Shown here one piece after another: positions 24,007 through 28,453 of a stretch of 28,453 nucleotides of DNA. Under the pieces are notes generated by a model. It saw only the letters and a program-made list of their open reading frames with translations, searched no databases and was not told where the DNA came from. Origin of the DNA: a virus. Position 1 is the stretch's first letter; every line of letters begins with the position of its first letter. The position numbers and the translations under genes are program-made. Where the stretch lies: positions 1 through 28,453 of the IMG/VR virus record IMGVR_UViG_3300037843_000757. One strand, given 5' to 3'.

Positions 24007-24046
24007 AGAAACCGGCCTTTTCACAAAAGCGGGCCGGGGAGTCGTC

Positions 24047-24838
24047 CTAACTGATGCGGGTCACGATGGGCTGAGTGACGTTGCACTTGCCGTTAATGGA
24101 AATCGTGGCGTCCTTGAAGTTCACCTCGCGCTGCTCCGAGCGGAAGTCGGGGAAGAGCGTGCTTTCGCTCTCGGCGGTGGAACAGGGCGGAACCTGCTGG
24201 ACCTCGATGGCCACGGCGTAGGGTTCGCAAGGGTCTTTGGAGTAGGTGATCCACTCCGAGGCCCCGTTGATCCCCTTCAGCGCGTCCATCGGCGTGATCT
24301 CCTCGCTGGTGCCGGTGGTGATGAACTCGTACACGCTGTCCCACTTCACGTCCAGCGGCACGTCCTTGCCTTCCTTTACCGTGTCCAGGTTGTCCCGGTC
24401 GAGCAGGTAGGTGTAATCGCTCTTCTCGGTGTAGGTGATGTTCCCCTCGCCGATCTTCACTTCGAGCTGCTGCGAGGAGAAGGTGATCGCCGCGTCCACG
24501 GCATAGGTGCCGGCCCCGAGGGCGGGCGAGAAGGTGATGTCGGTGGTCACGTCCACGTTGGTCCCGTCCTGGGTCCGCGCCGTGACGACGTGGACCGTGG
24601 CGGCCGTCTCACCGGCGATGGTGAACCGCGCGCCGACGGGCACCTTCTGCGTTTTGCCGGCGACCGCCGTGGGGATGCTCGTGCTGGACACCTTGCAGGT
24701 GGTGTCGCCAACGGCCACCGCCGTATTCGGCGTGCCGAGCGTTTTGTTGCCAAGCGCCGTGCAAGGATAGATGTCAGGGTGCGCCCCCAACCCGTCCTTG
24801 ATGTACACGGTACAGTCTCTCAATTCGATCCTGGCCAT
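24047..24838 (-). CDS. Major tail tube protein (263 aa)
   Basis: The protein starts MARIELRDCTVYIKDG at ATG 24838, which has GAAAGG about 7 nt upstream. It is rich in beta-strands and contains a Thr/Ala/Val-rich middle part (TAATVHVVTARTQDGTNVDVTTD) that could be an inserted surface domain. The later part (YTYLLDRDNLDTVKEG, VPLDVKWDSVYEFITTG, NFKDATISINGKCNV) resembles siphophage tail tube subunits. It stands immediately before the tail chaperone and tape measure, as expected. The three hairpins after its stop suggest this gene is transcribed more than the genes following it. Confidence 0.72.
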   Translation of the reverse strand: MARIELRDCTVYIKDGLGAHPDIYPCTALGNKTLGTPNTAVAVGDTTCKVSSTSIPTAVAGKTQKVPVGARFTIAGETAATVHVVTARTQDGTNVDVTTDITFSPALGAGTYAVDAAITFSSQQLEVKIGEGNITYTEKSDYTYLLDRDNLDTVKEGKDVPLDVKWDSVYEFITTGTSEEITPMDALKGINGASEWITYSKDPCEPYAVAIEVQQVPPCSTAESESTLFPDFRSEQREVNFKDATISINGKCNVTQPIVTRIS

Positions 24839-24866
24839 CACAGTACCTTTCTTGTCAGTTGAGGAA

Positions 24867-25487
24867 TTACACCGGGGCCTTGAAGCCCCAACCAACCGGC
24901 CACAGGCCGGACCTCGCGTATCGTCGCAATCGCATGTACAGCGTGTTTACGTTGACACCTGTTGCAAGAGCCGCGTCTTTGATGCAGCCGTAGGCGATGC
25001 CATCGACCGTGACAGGACGCGCACGAGGATTCTCGGCACCGGCCACATTCGTCAGCATTGCCAAAATCTTCGGGTGGAGCTTTCGACCGGCTGCCCTCTT
25101 CCGAATCCTGCTGCGGGTTTCCTCAGAGTGGGTCTTGCCAAACATTCCGTTCCCACGGCCGGAGCGCGATCGGCTCATTTTCATCCGCGTCTCTGCACCC
25201 GGCCGCCAGCCTACCGAACCTTCCCCACCCAGGGTCAGGTTGTATCCCTGTGGCGTCCTCGTCCCTAGCATCACGATTGCCCGGTACTCCATTGTCTTGA
25301 TCCAGGCATCGTCGCCTTCATACCAGACCTCAAATTGCAGGTGCTCCTTGCCGTACTTCCTGATCGCCTGCCGAACCAACGTCGATCCGTGGCCAGAGTA
25401 GTGCTCGCGCCGGCGCTGTTCGACGTTCCTGGTGATGCCGACGTATTGTTTGCCGTTGACCAGGTTGGTTATGACGTAGAGGAACAT
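24867..25487 (-). CDS. GIY-YIG homing endonuclease (206 aa)
   Basis: The N-terminus carries the GIY-YIG domain: FLYVITN and QYVGIT (the two tyrosine motifs), arginine/histidine in RRREHYSGHGS and the metal-binding glutamate in TMEYRAIV. Next come a NUMOD3-like segment (GNGMFGKTHSEETRSRIRKRAAGRK) and a C-terminal NUMOD1/HTH-like DNA-binding part (IKDAALATGVNVNTLYMRLRR). The gene sits one base after the stop of the 164-aa gene, with no good ribosome binding site, and before the tail tube gene. It is therefore a free-standing homing gene inserted at an intergenic point without breaking a neighbour. Its target is probably the same site in phages that lack it. Confidence 0.88.
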   Translation of the reverse strand: MFLYVITNLVNGKQYVGITRNVEQRRREHYSGHGSTLVRQAIRKYGKEHLQFEVWYEGDDAWIKTMEYRAIVMLGTRTPQGYNLTLGGEGSVGWRPGAETRMKMSRSRSGRGNGMFGKTHSEETRSRIRKRAAGRKLHPKILAMLTNVAGAENPRARPVTVDGIAYGCIKDAALATGVNVNTLYMRLRRYARSGLWPVGWGFKAPV

Positions 25488-25488
25488 G

Positions 25489-25983
25489 CTAGGCGGTGAA
25501 CAATTCCATCCGGTAACGGGCGTCCACCATCGACTGCTTCAGTCGATCGGTCGGATCGACCTGTCCAAAGTGCAGGACGCGGATCGTGTCGTTGCGGCCC
25601 TGGACCGGCTTGAGGCAGCCCACCAGCGCGTGCTCGTCGTCGCCGGGCTGGTTTCCGTACTGGCGGACGGCGATGGGGCCGTCCATTGCCTCCTGGAATA
25701 CGCCCATCTTCTGGATGATGGCGTACTGGTTCTTCGACTCTTCGTAGTGGCTGACGAACAGCACGTTCACCACGACTTCGACGTAGAAGTAGTTGTGGCT
25801 GGCTTCCCTGGTGAACGGGCCGGTGATGCGGATTTCACAGCGATCCGGGGCTTCCATGAATTCGGTGGTCCGGTCGTCCAGACCTTCGACGATGGCGGGC
25901 AGTTCCGCCTCCAGGGCGATTTCCTTCAAGTAGCTGGCCACCGAGGCGAACACCCAGCGCGCCCAGTTGGGATTGGCGGACAT
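25489..25983 (-). CDS. Head-tail connector or tail completion protein candidate (164 aa)
   Basis: The protein begins MSANPNWARWVFASVASYLKEIA and continues with strand segments (DRCEIRITGPFTREASHNYFYVEVVVNVLFVSHYEE). The helix-then-sheet plan, size and location between a head-closure candidate and the tail tube gene match tail terminator proteins. The ribosome binding site GGAGG lies about 8 nt before ATG, and the gap to the previous stop is three nt. No residue motif proves the role. Confidence 0.6.
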   Translation of the reverse strand: MSANPNWARWVFASVASYLKEIALEAELPAIVEGLDDRTTEFMEAPDRCEIRITGPFTREASHNYFYVEVVVNVLFVSHYEESKNQYAIIQKMGVFQEAMDGPIAVRQYGNQPGDDEHALVGCLKPVQGRNDTIRVLHFGQVDPTDRLKQSMVDARYRMELFTA

Positions 25984-25986
25984 GGC

Positions 25987-26505
25987 TCAACCTCCCGCCC
26001 CGGCTTGAGCATCCAGGGCGAGGGCATCGGCGGCCGAGAGATTGACAATCGAGCCGGCCACGCCAGGGGACTCGGCCGACAGTTCCTTGCCGGTGATGAG
26101 GTACGCCGCGTCGAACTCGTACTCTTCGTAGTTTTCGATGGCGTACTTTCGGCCGTTGTAGCCCACCCAGTCGGTCTTGTGCAGCACGAGATTGGGGCAG
26201 TCGCGGCGCTCGATGATGAACAACCGCTGACCCGTCTCGAAGCCCCCGCCCGCACCGGTGAGCATCTGCTTGTTCGCGGAGATCAGCGCGACGGTGTGCT
26301 TCACTTCGGCGCTGATCTTCACCGGCAGAATGACAGCCCGCTGAATCCGGGTCGCTGTCTTCGTGCGGGCCACTTCGCCGGTCTTCGGATCCGAAGTCAC
26401 CACGCCGTTCTGATAAATGACGATGCTGCCGCCATACTGCCGCTTCAGCGCGTAGAGTACCCGGCGAAGCTGCTGGTTCAAGCCGTAGCTGGCCGGGTAC
26501 GTCAT
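25987..26505 (-). CDS. Head closure / connector protein candidate (172 aa)
   Basis: ATG 26505 is preferred to the one at 26535, because it starts four nt after the previous stop and has GAGG about 8 nt upstream. The protein (MTYPASYGLNQQLRRVLYALKRQYGGSIVIYQNG) continues with IQRAVILPVK, GQRLFIIERRDCP and DWVGYNGRKYAIENYEEYEFDAAYLITGKEL. The last part resembles the small barrel of head-closure (gp16/Gp10-like) proteins, where the sentence 'measured quantity, then known relation' is a common pattern. Identification is by position and fold pattern only. Confidence 0.6.
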   Translation of the reverse strand: MTYPASYGLNQQLRRVLYALKRQYGGSIVIYQNGVVTSDPKTGEVARTKTATRIQRAVILPVKISAEVKHTVALISANKQMLTGAGGGFETGQRLFIIERRDCPNLVLHKTDWVGYNGRKYAIENYEEYEFDAAYLITGKELSAESPGVAGSIVNLSAADALALDAQAGAGG

Positions 26506-26509
26506 GGCG

Positions 26510-26833
26510 TCAGCCTCGCTTCCGCTGTTCAGCACAGGTCGGTCGCCAGGGGCAATCGAAACGCTCGTCCAGGGCCTTCTCCAGCCGCTCCATCATCAAG
26601 GTGTTCTGGGCAATCACGTCCGCGCACCTCTCGACCAGCGGCATCAGCACGTTGCGCTGTTCGTCTTCCAGCCTGACGATCCGTTTGCCCATGCGGCCCT
26701 CGCGGACCCAGCCTTGCCAAAGAAGAAAGGCCATGACCAGGACCAGCGGCCCGTACTGCTTGAGTAGGGCGAGCAGGGCCACCCCATCGGCGAACGTGTC
26801 GCCCGCTGATTGCGCAAAGAGTAGAAAATCCAT
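26510..26833 (-). CDS. Holin-like single-TM protein (107 aa)
   Basis: A short N-terminus is followed by one hydrophobic segment (residues ~19-42, LLALLKQYGPLVLVMAFLLWQGWV). A charged helical tail with heptad-like Leu/Met spacing then follows (RIVRLEDEQRNVLMPLVERC..., MMERLEKAL), ending in a basic EQRKRG. Size and topology resemble small holins or BhlA-like proteins. The place between major capsid and connector genes is unusual for a holin, so a membrane-linked assembly factor is an alternative. Ribosome binding site GGAG, about 8 nt before ATG. Confidence 0.55.
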   Translation of the reverse strand: MDFLLFAQSAGDTFADGVALLALLKQYGPLVLVMAFLLWQGWVREGRMGKRIVRLEDEQRNVLMPLVERCADVIAQNTLMMERLEKALDERFDCPWRPTCAEQRKRG

Positions 26834-26876
26834 GAGGCATCTCCGTCCGCAGAGGCGGCGCAGTGGATGATAGAGA

Positions 26877-26911
26877 GGCCGCCCGCCCAGGCTTGACCTG
26901 AGCGGGCGACC
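26877..26911 (-). terminator. Hairpin after the major capsid gene
   Basis: In minus-strand RNA a 15-bp stem with two G-U wobbles (26897-26911 with 26877-26891) closes a five-base loop (TCAAG). It stands 21 bases after the capsid stop and is followed by TCTCTATC. It probably acts as a partial terminator or 3' stabiliser so that capsid protein is made in excess. Confidence 0.65.
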
Positions 26912-26932
26912 TTTAGCTCGCTACCGACAGGA

Positions 26933-28321
26933 TTAGCCGAGCATGGCCACGCAGGAACCGTGCTGGAGGACCGCCACACCTGCGAGGATGTCGCAGTTCA
27001 CCACGGTGCCGCCCGCGTTGATGTCGTACTGCATACACACCCGCATCCCGATCCCGTTGTGGGGGACCACGGCGGCCATGACGCCCATCCGGCTGTCCGG
27101 CAGGGCCAGCGGCCTAGTCACCAGGGCCAGAGAGTCCCGGTGGAACGCCAGGTTCATCGAGCCGGTCGGGCCGGGGAACGCCGGGTCGGCGGCAGTGACG
27201 GCCAGTTCCAAGGGCCGGTCCAGCGCGACCGCACAGGTCGTGCCGGCGTCTTCCGACTCGATGATGGTGTAGACCTTGCGGCCCGCGCCGGTGCCGAAGG
27301 CGAGCAACTGCCCAACTTGCGGGGCCTTGCCGGCGGTGTACCCGCTCAGCGTGAGGGCCTGGCTGTAGCCGGCCACGTAGCTGGCGGCGGCGGCGCACTT
27401 CTTGTAGTGCGTCACGACGGTGGCATCTGTCACGCCGTACTTCAGCGGTTCGTTGAGCACAATCGCGCCGGTGGTGGCGTCGGTCATCCAGGTCGGCTGG
27501 TCGTTGCCGGCCACGTTGACGAACTCACCGGCCGTGCCGGTGATGGTGACGTTCAGCGCCCCGGCATAGCCGGCCGCCTCCGCCCCGGTGAGGGCGAGCG
27601 GTTCGCTGTCGGCGCTCGACGGGCAGTTGACGTTCTGGCACATGAAGGTGTCGAAGCCGAGGATCGTACCCAGCGTGGCGGTCGTCAAGGCCGCGCCGCC
27701 ATCGCCGCGCTTCTGGGCGGCGACGAACAGTTCGGTCTTGAGCATGGCGGTTTCCGCCGTGGGGGACATGACCAGCCGGCGGCCGTCCAGCGGGGCCTTG
27801 TTGACGTTCAGAACCTCGCGGGCGTCCAGCACATAGTCCTTCGCGTTCGTGGAATCGAGGGCGCCCAGCCGGCCGATGCGGTTCTGGGGGCCGCCCAGGA
27901 AGGCATGGATGCGACCCAAGAGGCAGCGGTCCACGCCACGGGCGATGGACAACATCGCCGGGTGGAGGTAGATGTCCTTCAACTCCTGGAAGGACTTGCT
28001 GCCTTCGCCGTCCCGGATGATGAAGGATTCGTAGAACCACTGGTCCAGCGGCACCGGCACGTTGGTGGCCGTGGCGTCCTGGTGGGCCAGCACGGTCCCA
28101 TCGACCTTGCGGCGGACCTTGAACTCGCCCGGCTTGCGGGTGTTCACCACGTCGCCGAACTTGGCGATCTCGTTCTCGAAATCGCGGTGGACCAGGTTGG
28201 CCATGACCATGTTCTCTTCGAGGATGGCCAGGCCCTCTTGCGCCCACAACTCGGGGATGTAGGCGTCGAGGTTGTTGTCGTAGCAAGCCACGAAGGGCTG
28301 GCTGAGGTAGAGACGATTCAT
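26933..28321 (-). CDS. Major capsid protein (462 aa, P22-coat-like)
   Basis: The N-terminal part (YIPELWAQEGLAILEENMVM, FGDVVNTRKPGEF) and the core (DAREVLNVNKAPLDGRRLVM, LGTILGFDTFMCQNV) follow the P22-type branch of the HK97 capsid fold. A strand-rich segment around residues 240-360 (ALNVTITGTAG..., AIVLNEPLKYG) sits where P22 coat carries its inserted domain. The end FHRDSLALVTRPL and GIGMRVCMQYD match the terminal part of such capsid proteins. A strong GGAG ribosome binding site precedes ATG and a hairpin follows the stop. Portal, terminase and scaffold genes would be expected to the right of the window. Confidence 0.85.
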   Translation of the reverse strand: MNRLYLSQPFVACYDNNLDAYIPELWAQEGLAILEENMVMANLVHRDFENEIAKFGDVVNTRKPGEFKVRRKVDGTVLAHQDATATNVPVPLDQWFYESFIIRDGEGSKSFQELKDIYLHPAMLSIARGVDRCLLGRIHAFLGGPQNRIGRLGALDSTNAKDYVLDAREVLNVNKAPLDGRRLVMSPTAETAMLKTELFVAAQKRGDGGAALTTATLGTILGFDTFMCQNVNCPSSADSEPLALTGAEAAGYAGALNVTITGTAGEFVNVAGNDQPTWMTDATTGAIVLNEPLKYGVTDATVVTHYKKCAAAASYVAGYSQALTLSGYTAGKAPQVGQLLAFGTGAGRKVYTIIESEDAGTTCAVALDRPLELAVTAADPAFPGPTGSMNLAFHRDSLALVTRPLALPDSRMGVMAAVVPHNGIGMRVCMQYDINAGGTVVNCDILAGVAVLQHGSCVAMLG

Positions 28322-28453
28322 CGTTGTTCTCCAAAGCTGATGGATTGATTCTGCTCAAAGGCACTGCCAGTCACCGTGACCAGTCAGCCGCCGGAGCGAC
28401 CTTTCACCGACCCCTGAGAGGCACTAGCGGCGCTTGGGGGCCAACCCGAGCAA

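Noticed and set aside
26960-28348. 462-residue plus-strand reading frame opposite the capsid gene
   Set aside because: Nearly mirrors the capsid gene and is rich in Gly/Arg/Val/His; no family resemblance.

Overview
The window holds two blocks of different character. Bases 1 to about 7.6 kb look like a bacterial defence island. Bases 7.9 to 28.3 kb are the head-tail part of a tailed (siphovirus-like) phage or prophage, all on the minus strand. The DNA is GC-rich throughout, with many overlapping genes. Host identity cannot be fixed from the sequence. A GC-rich environmental bacterium is likely, and Planctomycetota is only a weak guess from the style of the phage structural proteins.

Defence block. 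The window opens inside a UvrD-like helicase (motif V/VI end) fused to a PD-(D/E)XK-type C-terminal domain that keeps a four-cysteine iron-sulfur signature but has a degenerate nuclease core. Next comes a tight plus-strand four-gene operon with the layout of Bil (bacterial ISG15-like) systems: a double ubiquitin-like protein (bilA), an E2-like protein (bilB), a JAMM protease (bilC) and an E1-like protein (bilD). The key catalytic residues of the last three can be seen. A subtilase (S8) and an AAA+ ATPase with a C-terminal helix-turn-helix face it on the minus strand. They form a two-gene operon behind a clear sigma-70-like promoter that would give an almost leaderless mRNA.

Phage block, in transcription order (right to left): major capsid protein (P22-coat-like), a one-TM holin-like protein, two head-tail connector candidates, a free-standing GIY-YIG homing endonuclease, tail tube protein, tail assembly chaperone G with a -1 frameshift extension (GT), a 166-aa protein, a 1248-aa tape measure, a 201-aa structural protein, three tandem paralogous ~330-aa candidate receptor-binding proteins, an 847-aa repeat protein, a 132-aa protein homologous to its C-terminus, a 779-aa tail hub candidate, three smaller proteins and an SPFH/Band 7 protein. 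Most genes are coupled by ATGA or TGATG overlaps or by gaps of 1-5 nt. At the larger gaps there are GC-rich hairpins, often followed by pyrimidine-rich tracts on the minus strand, which look like terminators or attenuators.

Points most worth a second look: the complete Bil operon beside a subtilase/AAA+ pair; the frameshifted tail chaperone; the tripled lectin-like tail proteins; the 20-residue repeat protein separated from its downstream homologue by a single in-frame TAG inside an 11-bp tandem repeat; and the SPFH protein in a tail module.
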